A stretch of 64,000 bases of DNA from Harmothoe impar (taxonomy: Eukaryota; Annelida; Polychaeta; Phyllodocida; Polynoidae). The stretch covers positions 35,922,025-35,986,024 of the forward strand of contig OX381714.1 of the NCBI GenBank assembly GCA_947462335.1, in the 5' to 3' direction. This document shows positions 34,922 through 43,509 of the stretch, in pieces (the first letter of the stretch is position 1; the number at the start of each line of letters is the position of its first letter). The notes below the pieces were generated by a model, which worked only from the letters and a program-made list of their open reading frames with translations, had not been told where the DNA came from and made no database searches. Both the position numbers and the translations under genes were made by a program.

Positions 34922-35219
34922 GGAACGTCAAAGTCACAGTTTATATAGTGGCACTTTATTTAAACCTTTATGTGAAACCTTGTAAAATACAGATACATGT
35001 CATGTACGTTGACCCCTTTTTAACAATGACATTTAAGAAGAGATAAACCCTTTTAGAGTTAAACCTTGAAATACATGAATACACAAGTCATACAGTGAAA
35101 CTCTTTTAGAGTTGAAGTTGATACACAAGAATACACATGTCATATGTGAATATAGGTGAATACACAAACAATAAAGCACAGTTCTTTGTGATGAGTCAAT
35201 GTGAAGCCTACTCGGCAAA
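34917..35219 (-). repeat. Split direct repeat B1
   Basis: Overlaps the last codons and stop of the recombinase gene and runs to the AATGA core at A2. Part of the coding end is therefore duplicated in B2. Confidence 0.93.
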
Positions 35220-36176
35220 TAGGTTGGCTAGGGACTTGGCAACCCTGGCGGAGCATTGTGGAGGCACATAGCACTTCATAGCCTTTTTGGTCTTCCATGT
35301 ACCGTGAGCTTGGATATCAGCAAGTTCAGCTCCTGCTGCCTGGGCAGCCTGAGCCCCGCCGCGTCTCAGAGAATGGGAGGAGATGAGGGGGGAATAGTGC
35401 TTGCCATTGTCAGCAAGAACAGTCCGGAGGACTTGAACCAAGACTCGGGTGGTGAGGGGTAGGCCATCATGTAGAGTGAACGCAGGAGAGGTGGGGACCC
35501 CACCCACATGCCGACGGTACTCCTCCCAGGCAGCAGTCGGACAAGCTGGTGAGTTCTGGATTCTAGGCAAGGCCAAAGGGAGAGACTGGTCATTCATGGA
35601 TAGAGTCTTAGAGGAACGGAGCATGATGACGAGGCCATCTGCATGAGGAAGAATGTCACGCCTCAACAGTGTGTGGGGTCCACCCCACAGGGTGGCCGTG
35701 GGAGAAAGTAGGTTGGAAGCTCGGAGGAATCCGAAATAACCGATGCATAGAGCAGCTCTCAAAGTGAGTCCTTCTGGGAGGACTGGAAGCACTTTACATA
35801 AGAGAACTAAATCCTCAGGTAGGAGAGGTGGAGCAGGTGAAGGGATGTATCTGACGAGCCTGAAAGCCCCGGTGTAGACGGCCTTGGCGTCTCTAGAAGC
35901 CAGGGGGGCAGGCTCACCACCGTGGTTGTAAATCCACACTCTGGCACCGTAGATATAGTTTGTGATGGTTTGAGGGGACGAGAGGGAATTAACCAGGAAT
36001 TGCACAAAAGTGCAAGCGTCCCCTATTGTTGGGTGTAAGATGTCGACAGCATAGTAAACCGCGTATGTAACATAATACTCGGCCTGTCTGTGTCTGTTGA
36101 GTGCTGTTCGGTCTGAGCAAGATGCCTTCATGGACACCAATGCCTGAGAACCGAGACGAGTATCTGAAATGGACAT
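35208..36176 (-). CDS. Tyrosine recombinase of the DIRS retrotransposon
   Basis: 322 residues. In DIRS-superfamily elements this enzyme replaces the DDE integrase: it cuts DNA through a 3'-phosphotyrosine and inserts circular cDNA without duplicating the target. The N-terminal region (about 1-110) would be the SAM-like DNA-binding domain. The catalytic core shows the box I Arg (GFLRASN, R152), HSLRRGG (H268, R271), the HGTW His (H291) and the nucleophile Y303 (KCYVP). The chosen Met follows the RT-RNase H stop by four codons and lies in the same frame, so readthrough could also give a fusion. The stop lies within repeat B1. The gene appears intact, and the same residues occur in the decayed copy at 4764-5519. 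Activity is inferred, not shown. Confidence 0.93.
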   Translation of the reverse strand: MSISDTRLGSQALVSMKASCSDRTALNRHRQAEYYVTYAVYYAVDILHPTIGDACTFVQFLVNSLSSPQTITNYIYGARVWIYNHGGEPAPLASRDAKAVYTGAFRLVRYIPSPAPPLLPEDLVLLCKVLPVLPEGLTLRAALCIGYFGFLRASNLLSPTATLWGGPHTLLRRDILPHADGLVIMLRSSKTLSMNDQSLPLALPRIQNSPACPTAAWEEYRRHVGGVPTSPAFTLHDGLPLTTRVLVQVLRTVLADNGKHYSPLISSHSLRRGGAQAAQAAGAELADIQAHGTWKTKKAMKCYVPPQCSARVAKSLANLFAE

Positions 36177-36188
36177 GAAAGTGGTGAG

Positions 36189-38345
36189 TCAAATTGGGTC
36201 AAACACAGGAGAGTGTAGCACATGTGGAACCTTCACGAGTTTCCTCAGTGCCACCAGTCTTTTGGCTTTTGCAACCATGAGGGGGTCGTGAGGTCTGGAC
36301 AGAGCATCTGCTAGTTGGATGTGGACTCCTTTCTTGTGTCTGATTTCATACTTGTGGTCTCTCAGGGCCGCCTCGAGCCATAGTTGGCGGGCACAGGCGC
36401 CAAGGATACTGTCATGGGACCTTCCAGATTGGAGTGCCTGTTGACTACCCTTGTTGTCGGTGTGGACCACAACTAACATGCCTTTGGAGTCTGTGGGCAC
36501 TAGGGTCCAGTATGCAATTAGGAGGTTAGCCGCCTCTCTATGCACAATCTCAGGGAATTGGGCCTTGAACTGAGTGGTGTAGGTGACTTGGTAGTAGAGG
36601 GTCTCAGAATTCCCGCCACCTCCGGCCAGTGATGAGTCACATTCGATATGTAGTTCATGCCTTGGAGGTTGAAGAAGGTGGAGACCATTGTCACGTCTGG
36701 CAAAGTTGCAGAACCAGGCTATGTCAGCTTTGAATTCTGAGGAGAGCCAGACTGGTCCTTTTTCAGGAGCTCTCCTCAGGGTCTCCAAGATTCGGGAGAG
36801 AAACCTCCGTGCTGGAAGTATGCACTTGCTTATGTGAACCAACGATCCAACGAGAGACTGAATGTCCTTTTTGGTGGCACATTTTTTGGTCATCCACTCA
36901 CGGCAGTCTTGCTCTATCTGAAGGAGCTTGGCCTTGGGGACTGTGAGGGTCATGTCTACAGAGTCTATGATGAAGCCGAGCCATTCCATGTTGGTAGCCG
37001 GGGGCGAGCACTTTTTGTCGGCAAGCTTTAGGCCTAGGTGGTGAGTGATGGTGTGGAAATTGTCATAATCTTGATGAGCTTGGCCTGGAGAGGAGGCTAC
37101 CCCTGCAAAATCATCCAAGTAGGCCAGACACCATGAGTTTTCCTGACCCATGAGGTAGACCAGAGCATTGGACGTCCTTTGGCAAGCTAAGCCAGAGAGC
37201 CTGGCGCCAAAAGGGGGACACAAGTCTATGTAGAAAGCCCCGTTGAACTGTAACCCTAGGAGAGGTGTGTCCAAGGGGTCGGCCCTTAACTGCCTGTACG
37301 CGCGTGCTAAATCTGCTTTCCACATTAGTGAGCCCGGACCGAGCAAGCAGAGTTTGGTGATGAGGTCCTCCACTGAGGGAAGCGTGTATGGAGTATAGAG
37401 GCCGTCAAGGACGTTTTTCTTTATACCGCTGTTAACACTCAGGCCATCGGGGAAGGATAAGTCCAGTATTATCCTTCTCTCGGTAGTGTCCTTCTTTGGC
37501 ACTGTGAGCAGGGGGGAAGCCTGAAACCAAGGACTGAAGGGAGGAGCAGGGAAGGGTCCCAGTAGGGCTCCGAAGCTCAGCTCCTTAGCTATGAATGCCT
37601 CGATGGAGGCTGGGTGTTTGAGAGCAGAGTCGTGGTTGGTGTCTACTTGGGTAGGTGGATAAGGGGCCGTGTATCCTGCAGGCCACCCATACCTTAAGTA
37701 GCCGCAGAGCTCTTTGTCATGATAGAGATGCAAGGCCTTCTCCCAGTTTGTGAGCCTGAGGCCAGAAGGCACCGTCAACCTGGCTCCTATTCTGTTGGGG
37801 ATACAGGAGGCCCTAGCATTTGTATACAAATGGGCATAGTGCGAACCCGGCGGCCACAAATGGGAGACCAGAACTGGCCAAAAAGAGTCCTTGATGGGGG
37901 CAAACTCTTTAGGCGAGGGGCCAAGGTCCTGAGTCTGTGGCTGGGTTGCTGTTGGCAACTTAGCAGAGTTGAGTGAGCAGCTCACTGGGGGAGCCTTGTT
38001 GTCTTTGTATGTAGAGGCCTGAGCCTGATGCTGGCGGGGGTCACTGAGGGTAGGCCCAATGTGACCATCCACCAGACAAGATGTGGGCAGAGAGCAGTCC
38101 ATTGAGGTGACTTGAGTGGGAGTAGGCCTATGAATCATAGTCTGTATGCCGTGAGAAGTGGTCGAATAGTCCATGGGCATGTGAAAGTGGTCAAGAGGGA
38201 ATATAGGGTTGAGGCCGGGAGGACCCGGCCTAAGCCTGAAAGTTCTGTGAAGTGGAGTTGGTGTCACTCTTGATTCTGCACACAGCTTCAGCATGATAGT
38301 GGATCTTGTGGAGGTGCACTCTGCACCACATGCAGTGGTGGCCAA
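36189..38345 (-). CDS. Reverse transcriptase-RNase H of the DIRS retrotransposon
   Basis: 718 residues from this Met. It copies element RNA into DNA in the cytoplasmic or nuclear particle. The first 150 or so residues are Pro/Thr/Ser-rich and unassigned. The RT domain spans roughly 240-480: the first catalytic Asp is in KADLARAY (about D345), and the YLDDF box (409-413) supplies the other two. RNase H follows at about 560-690, with D570 (ECDSS), E604 (HREAAN), D630 (HTDNKG) and D680 (LADALSR), the full DEDD set. No adenine methylase domain follows, unlike many DIRS1- and PAT-type elements. The start overlaps gag by 116 nt in the +1 frame, so translation may use frameshifting or reinitiation, and the true N-terminus is uncertain. 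No internal stop or frameshift. Confidence 0.93.
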   Translation of the reverse strand: MATTACGAECTSTRSTIMLKLCAESRVTPTPLHRTFRLRPGPPGLNPIFPLDHFHMPMDYSTTSHGIQTMIHRPTPTQVTSMDCSLPTSCLVDGHIGPTLSDPRQHQAQASTYKDNKAPPVSCSLNSAKLPTATQPQTQDLGPSPKEFAPIKDSFWPVLVSHLWPPGSHYAHLYTNARASCIPNRIGARLTVPSGLRLTNWEKALHLYHDKELCGYLRYGWPAGYTAPYPPTQVDTNHDSALKHPASIEAFIAKELSFGALLGPFPAPPFSPWFQASPLLTVPKKDTTERRIILDLSFPDGLSVNSGIKKNVLDGLYTPYTLPSVEDLITKLCLLGPGSLMWKADLARAYRQLRADPLDTPLLGLQFNGAFYIDLCPPFGARLSGLACQRTSNALVYLMGQENSWCLAYLDDFAGVASSPGQAHQDYDNFHTITHHLGLKLADKKCSPPATNMEWLGFIIDSVDMTLTVPKAKLLQIEQDCREWMTKKCATKKDIQSLVGSLVHISKCILPARRFLSRILETLRRAPEKGPVWLSSEFKADIAWFCNFARRDNGLHLLQPPRHELHIECDSSLAGGGGNSETLYYQVTYTTQFKAQFPEIVHREAANLLIAYWTLVPTDSKGMLVVVHTDNKGSQQALQSGRSHDSILGACARQLWLEAALRDHKYEIRHKKGVHIQLADALSRPHDPLMVAKAKRLVALRKLVKVPHVLHSPVFDPI

Positions 38346-39564
38346 ACTGCATAGAACCCTCTATATGGCCATCTTGTTGCGTGCAGCCTGAAGGTGAGTT
38401 GAACATTAGGCATGGCGTGTCTGACCTGTCAGAGACAGGCTTGAACCTGGACTGCCTAGCAGAGCCTGCTGCAGCCTGACCTTGAGGACGTTGTGGGGCC
38501 TGAGCAGTGGGCCTACCAGAGGTGAAGGCCTGTTGTGCAGGCCTAAAGCTGGCGGCACCCGGGTTGAGAACTGCAGCAGCGGCAGATGCTGGGGCTGTAG
38601 GGTAATGAAGCCTCCCCTGCCTAGCCTTAGAGGTGTTATCCCTGAGAGACCTTATATCATGAATATCAGACCATTGAATTCTGGAGTCGGCGATCCGGGC
38701 TAGCAGATCCTCTGACCATTCACGAACTTGTTCCCAGCGGTACTCTGAGGCATCCTCCACCACCTGAAAGAGGTGTCTCAGCATACCGGCCCTATGACTA
38801 GGAGGAGTGCGAGGGTCACTGAGTAGCCTATATAAACCATGAATGTATTCCATTTCAGTGAGAGAATTCAGGCTAGTTTTAACCTTGTTAGGACCCCTTT
38901 GTATGTATTCGAATGGCTGTACCGGCCTACCTTTAAGTGAAGATAGTTGGTGTGCGCTGTTCAAAAGCACCTGGACCTTCTGTCCCAGGATGGGGTCAGA
39001 CGCCTGTGCAAAGTTCATAGGTAGTGCGTGCTGTGGTGGGTCAGTAGAAGCAGAAGTAGAAGCAGCCGGCATGGCCCCTTGGAACAGATCAAAGATGTTA
39101 TCAGCGTGCCTGGGTGCAGGGGCCGCCTGAGGCACCGGAATCTGGTATGGGGCGGGCCTAGGGACAGTGCTTAAGGCTTTACTAGAAGTATCCTTTGATG
39201 GCGCCGTGTCCGTCTGACCACGTGGTGCGTCGTCTGCGCGGAGCGCAGCCTGAGTCTTAGGCTGATTTCCCTGCACTACTTCTACAATAGCGGGGGCTGG
39301 TGTATTAGAAACTTCCTTCATACCTTTTAATGTGGCGAGAATCTCAGTTGTCTCACCACTGACTTTTCCCACTTGTCCCTCCAGTGTGACAAGCCTGCTG
39401 TTGAGGCCGTTGACTTGAGTTTGGATGGGAACATCGACGGGCGGCGTGGTGGTTGACGTAACTGGCGTTTTCGGCTGATCTTTAGGTTGCTGCGCCTTTT
39501 TGGCGGCCTGTCGGGCCGACTTTTTAGTAGGCTGCGCCGGGGTAGGTGGCTTCTTAGGAGGCAT
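38230..39564 (-). CDS. Gag-like protein of the DIRS retrotransposon
   Basis: 444 residues. By position and composition it is the structural nucleic-acid-binding protein of the element. The N-terminus is Lys/Pro/Ala-rich (1-35), with a possible short coiled coil around 50-85 (LNSRLVTLEGQVGKV). A hydrophobic/charged core lies at about 190-320, then an Ala/Gln/Pro-rich linker. The C-terminal Cys/His cluster (C385, C394, H409, H410, C411, C414, C429) resembles the zinc-binding motifs of DIRS Gag proteins rather than a retroviral CCHC knuckle. The ATG lies 75 nt downstream of the A1 repeat and is the first in-frame Met after the TATA box. The stop lies inside the RT-RNase H frame. The family assignment rests on context; the core sequence is not recognisable by eye. 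Confidence 0.85.
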   Translation of the reverse strand: MPPKKPPTPAQPTKKSARQAAKKAQQPKDQPKTPVTSTTTPPVDVPIQTQVNGLNSRLVTLEGQVGKVSGETTEILATLKGMKEVSNTPAPAIVEVVQGNQPKTQAALRADDAPRGQTDTAPSKDTSSKALSTVPRPAPYQIPVPQAAPAPRHADNIFDLFQGAMPAASTSASTDPPQHALPMNFAQASDPILGQKVQVLLNSAHQLSSLKGRPVQPFEYIQRGPNKVKTSLNSLTEMEYIHGLYRLLSDPRTPPSHRAGMLRHLFQVVEDASEYRWEQVREWSEDLLARIADSRIQWSDIHDIRSLRDNTSKARQGRLHYPTAPASAAAAVLNPGAASFRPAQQAFTSGRPTAQAPQRPQGQAAAGSARQSRFKPVSDRSDTPCLMFNSPSGCTQQDGHIEGSMQFGHHCMWCRVHLHKIHYHAEAVCRIKSDTNSTSQNFQA

Positions 39565-39638
39565 GATGGTGTGAGAAAATAAATCCTATTCTAAACTGTA
39601 CTTAGTCCCTACACTAATCCACGTGGTGTGGAGCAGAA

Positions 39639-39818
39639 AAAGAAACAGCCTTCCTTGACGTAGGTAGCGGCGAAAAGAGAGTTAGATCCGGTTTGGTGGT
39701 TGTTTATATACCCAGTGGTGGCGCTGGGGTAGAGGGAGGTTGCCCAGCGTCTCACCAGGGGTTTGGCGCCTCCTCCACCCTCATTAAAATAACAATTGTG
39801 CCAATTGTTCCACAATGA
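39639..39818 (-). repeat. Split direct repeat A1 (5' end of the DIRS element)
   Basis: 180 bp identical to A2. In element sense it starts at the CATT core, contains a GAGGCGCCAAACCC block and a TATA box, and ends just before the gag leader. Confidence 0.95.
39703..39710 (-). promoter_or_regulatory. TATA box of the DIRS element
   Basis: TATATAAA in element sense within A1. Transcription would start about 25-30 bp downstream, near 39675, still inside A1, leaving a short leader before gag at 39564. A copy lies in A2. Confidence 0.55.
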
Positions 39819-40105
39819 TGTAAGTTCATGGCTATACTGTGCATTAAAATGTTGATTAGATACCAATTTAGGACCAAGGAATGCAATAGTAGTCCAGAAC
39901 CCATTCACTATAGTATTAGGTTGGTGAAGCGTATAACGTACTTTTTTTTACTAACCTAACACTGGTATTTCAAAGTCAGCGAGAAGTTCCCAAGAAAAGC
40001 TCTATGTCCTGTACATAAAACCAGAATCACCCTCATCCACCCCATTTGGTTATTATAAATACGTTTGCATCTAAATGTCTATAGCATACTAGTAGTTCTT
40101 ATCAT
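39819..40105. other. Right flank of the DIRS element
   Basis: Starts TGTAAGTTCATGG directly after the AATGA core. No gene was recognised. Confidence 0.4.
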
Positions 40106-40223
40106 GGCAACCGTCCACAGAGCATAAATCGGCCGTATATGGATAAAATTGCCATGCATTTCCTATGTAAGTTGCGTATAATATGGCTGGATGCGGCCGA
40201 TTTATGCTCTGTGGACGGTGGCC
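40106..40223. repeat. 118 bp near-palindrome with 30 bp arms
   Basis: The left arm 40106-40135 (core CCGTCCACAGAGCATAAATC) and right arm 40194-40223 are inverted with one mismatch; 25 bp are perfect. A 58 bp AT-rich centre separates them. Possibly a tiny foldback MITE. No convincing target duplication. Confidence 0.8.
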
Positions 40224-40718
40224 CCTATAGAACTAATCATATCCAGTTTAGTATAAACGTATGGTACCTCAGGCATGCATGAGTGAATTTAATGTGGGGC
40301 CATTCAGGGGATAAGTAGCATTCTATTGGTGTTTTATTTGTACTAGATATTCTAATCTCCTGGAACAAAGCCAGCTGTTAAGTGTTACGCTCCAAAATGT
40401 TTGATGTGGAAAGATAACATCCATTACATAACATAAAGTAGGATGTAAACGAGGGATTATTTATTCCATATCCATTGGTATACACCTTTTAAGTGATTAA
40501 GCTACAATTAGAAAGGTGTGACATTTTGAAGTTATGACAGAAAATCGTTACGAAAATAGTTTGTGAGGATAATATGGGAATCGTAGGTCTGAATTTACTA
40601 TTAGTATAGGCCTAATATTGCTTATGCAACACTATCATTATGTCCTCCGAATGATTACATTGGTTGTATTTAGATTATTGTGAGGAAATTTGTAAGAAGG
40701 GTTCATAAATACATACTG
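40224..40718. other. Unassigned sequence
   Basis: No gene or repeat was recognised. Confidence 0.3.
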
Positions 40719-40841
40719 CACTGAAAACTTGGGAATATCTAAAACTAATCACTATTGATTAGTTATGGTAATCATAGCCAGTTGATTAGTTGAGGTCATC
40801 ACCGTGATTACCCAAAGTCATCATCTTGATTAGAATATTTG

Positions 40842-40855
40842 CCACTAGGGGGCCC
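40842..40855 (+). promoter_or_regulatory. Strong CTCF-like motif inside a transposon
   Basis: CCACTAGGGGGCCC is an excellent match to the CTCF core. It lies in the left part of the 40719-41625 element, so the element could spread such sites. Confidence 0.4.
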
Positions 40856-41234
40856 TACTAGACAGTAATAGAACATGCAGTTCCTACTCCAGGCCATATA
40901 TGGATTCATATCTATATCAACTCTAATCATAGAAACTTATAAAATGATATATATATGAAGAATATTGGCACATAAGGAACTCAAGTTATTTACAAGTAAG
41001 ATTTTTGAGAAATTAGCAAGAGCATACACATGTGTACGCATGCACACCTTTTTTGTGCCTGAAACCATATCTACTTATGTAAGAATAGGCTGCTGGTTAC
41101 TTTATTCACAAATATGCCTTATTAGGCTTGCTCTGAGGGCTAGAAGTGCGCTCAATCAGGGTATGATGACAAGATGAGGGGGTGATTATAAACTTATTAG
41201 GGATTGATATATTGTTGTACATAGATATAACTTA

Positions 41235-41456
41235 CCGTAAAACCTCGCGTATAAGCCGCGGCTAGTACGCGAACCAGACTCAGCTTTCTTTTGATACCAA
41301 ACATGCCTATATAGGGTGCGGCTTATACGAGAGTTTTTATAAGTATACTACAGTACCATATTAACAATTTTCAGACCCCCTCTGTGGCTTATATAATCTG
41401 TCAAAGTTAGGGGTGCGGCTTATACGCGAGTTAGGCTTATACGCGAGGTTTTACGA
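41235..41456. mobile_element. Tc1/mariner-like MITE (CCGTAAAACCTCGCG ends), TA duplication
   Basis: The left end CCGTAAAACCTCGCGTATAA and the right end TTATACGCGAGGTTTTACGA are inverted repeats flanked by TA on both sides (41233-41234, 41457-41458). It is inserted inside the 40719-41625 element. A diverged copy with the same interior lies at 57262-57845. Confidence 0.8.
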
Positions 41457-41625
41457 TATATGAAATTAGTCATAGATGATTTTTTTTAAAGTAATCATAG
41501 TGATGACCCAGGGTCATCACATATGATTACTCTAGTGATTACCAAGTACTCACTTGTGTCACAATCACCGTGATTACAAAAAGTAATCACCCTTGATTAC
41601 TTTTTATCCCATAGAATTTTCAGTG

Positions 41626-43140
41626 TGGGATAGTTATAATGGGGACGCCCCCCTCCCCCACGTTTAAAATGCAATCTATTGAAAGCAACACTAATCTCAG
41701 TTATTGCTTGGATCATGTTTATATACAAATATACTTTGCACCTTTTTTGTCACTTTTAGTGATTTCTAGCCCTTCGTGTGAAATACGGGGAGGAAAACTA
41801 AAGATACATATGTGACTCGTGATTATTACACATCCGGGTTCCCTACACCTCTCCCACTCATGTGGTGCCGGACTTGCAATGTAGAAGGGGTATGAGAGGA
41901 AAGCGTAGTGAGAGTATGTATGATTTAATGCCCAGGAGTTCCTCCAGAGGCTAAAGGGTTAATGCGGACAGGTGAGGCCCACCTGGTGGTACCAAGATCA
42001 GCCACCCGGGGGCGCCTCCAGGGGGAAGTGGACTGCCCACAGCTCCTCCAGGGGGCACCAGCTCCATTAGGGACCTGAGCAAATTACCCCAAGGTTCACC
42101 TGGAGGAGGAGCTCGTGAGCAGCTCAGCGGAAGGTGGTGTAACTCAGCAGTGTCAGATATGGGTCAGGTAACTCCCGGTGTCAGGTAAGGATGTGTGCTG
42201 TACAGGTGGATGTGGCTACTACCAGGTATAGGAGGGTGGTCTACAACTTGGTTTTCTGTATGTTTTGAATATTTTGGTAGGTATAATATTATATTGAGGT
42301 CTGTAACACCCAGAAATAGGGAATACAAAGTCCAAGGCCATTGTGGTTCAGCTTAGAGAGCTAGGAAGTTTAAAGCATTCACTTCTAAGATTATCAGCTC
42401 AGAGGCGGAGGAAGCAAAATCATCAATGGAGAGGGGGGTTGGGTGGGGGTGGGCAGGGGTCCACACCAACCAGTTTTGAGCATCATGCTTATAATTATTG
42501 GACCTGTAAAGAACCGTAGCGTTTGTGCCCCCCTTTAGTTCTGATTGGGCGGACAGGCCCCTCTGCCCTTACTTTTCCCTATGAGCATGGAGGGGTATGG
42601 TTTAGGAATTCTTTGTATTATATCATAGGGTCTTGGAAAATTTTGGGAGAGCTCAAACATAATCACCCCCCACCCCCCCCCCCAAAAAAAAAAAAGATTC
42701 AGAGACCACCACCTGCCCCCTGTTCCTACGCCACTGCAAATAGGACTACATCATGCGATTTTCTCATCGAATCTGAGCCATTCTCACAAAGGCTGACACA
42801 TACAGTTCCAAATATAAAAATTGCTTGCATGAGCTTTTGCGAGAATAGCTCCAATTCAATGAGAATGAAAATCACGTGGTGGATTCCAAGTTAGAGTTTC
42901 TCAATATCTTTCCTGGTAGTGGAACAGAAACATTGAGAATTTCTTGGACTGTGTAACTCAATCATCATTTTAACCTCAACCTCTCTTTTCTGGTGAGACA
43001 TATCTTTTTACTTCCTTCGCTATACCAAGAAGGGTATTCGGTTCCATATGTCATTTTCACAGGCATCAATCATATCTCACAGACGTGCTAGGACCAACCC
43101 ATGTTCACCTGCCATATAGGTAAGTGGGGGCACCTCACCC
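41626..43140. other. Unassigned sequence, GC-rich between 41.9 and 42.2 kb
   Basis: CTCF-like CCACCCGGGGGCGCC (42002-42016) and CCACCTGGTGG (41979-41989) lie with several CCTCCAGG octamers. C- and A-runs occur at about 42665-42695. The 123-codon frame at 42523-42894 spans that low-complexity run and is not supported as a gene. Confidence 0.3.
42002..42016 (+). promoter_or_regulatory. CTCF-like motif
   Basis: CCACCCGGGGGCGCC fits the CTCF core. It is flanked by CCTCCAGG motifs. Confidence 0.35.
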
Positions 43141-43245
43141 TGCGCATGCGCGATGCACACCCCTGGTGGAAAGATGCGGAACTACAGCGACAGTGGCGCC
43201 CTCACCGGGACGCGGAGGAAATAGAGTCTGATGAGGCAGGACCGT
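43141..43245 (+). promoter_or_regulatory. NRF1-like promoter candidate with possible first exon
   Basis: TGCGCATGCGC (43141-43151) starts a GC-richer stretch that ends at a consensus-like 5' splice site, ACC/GTAAGT near 43244. This is the layout of a TATA-less promoter and short first exon. No downstream exon was identified. Confidence 0.25.
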
Positions 43246-43316
43246 AAGTGCAGACCACAAGGTGAAGGGTTAGCTGCAGCCTGAGTGTTGGGAGATGTAA
43301 CTGAAGGATGGGTTAA

Positions 43317-43505
43317 CCCTTTAAGAACAGCATGATATCTTAAATTCCCATCTTCATTTTCTCGTCATGATGCCCATACCAAACACTCATGATTAGGCCA
43401 ATGCATCACCACCACTTAATTGGTGCACAAAGTATTACTCGCCATTCATGCATTATGATGACAAAAGGAGCTAGTGCATTAAAGTGTTATGCCGTCCTCG
43501 CAGGG
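43317..43505. mobile_element. piggyBac-like TTAA MITE, copy 8
   Basis: Perfect TTAA on both sides (43313-43316, 43506-43509), with tips CCC and GGG. Shorter than the other copies (189 bp), with only one GCATTATGATGAC block, so internally deleted. Confidence 0.8.
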
Positions 43506-43509
43506 TTAA

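Larger units (their letters stand above)
34406..39818 (-). mobile_element. Nearly intact PAT/Ngaro-type DIRS retrotransposon
   Basis: About 5.4 kb in the sense order A1, gag, RT-RNase H, tyrosine recombinase, B1, A2, B2. This split-direct-repeat layout separates PAT/Ngaro-type elements from DIRS1-type elements with inverted ends. A1 and A2 are identical over about 180 bp; B1 and B2 differ at two positions noted over about 303 bp. All three frames are open. No methylase domain was seen, which favours an Ngaro-like or simplified PAT-like member. No target duplication is present: AATGA occurs at the left end (34406-34410), the B1-A2 junction (34917-34921) and the right end (39814-39818), and the flanks join to CCTTGT-AATGA-TGTAAG. 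This is the expected product of recombinase-mediated insertion of a circle. Confidence 0.93.
40719..41625. mobile_element. TIR element with TAATCACxxTGATTA repeats, hosting another MITE
   Basis: CACTGAAAA (40719-40727) and TTTTCAGTG (41617-41625) are the tips of a longer imperfect inverted repeat that continues through GGGATA and TAATCA. Next to both ends are clusters of GTAATCA/TGATTAC and GTGATGACCC palindromic motifs. A TA-flanked MITE is inserted at 41235-41456, and a CTCF-like core lies at 40842-40855. No transposase. Confidence 0.6.

Noticed and set aside
42523..42894. 123-codon frame
   Set aside because: It spans C- and A-homopolymer runs that set the reading frame by chance; no domain.
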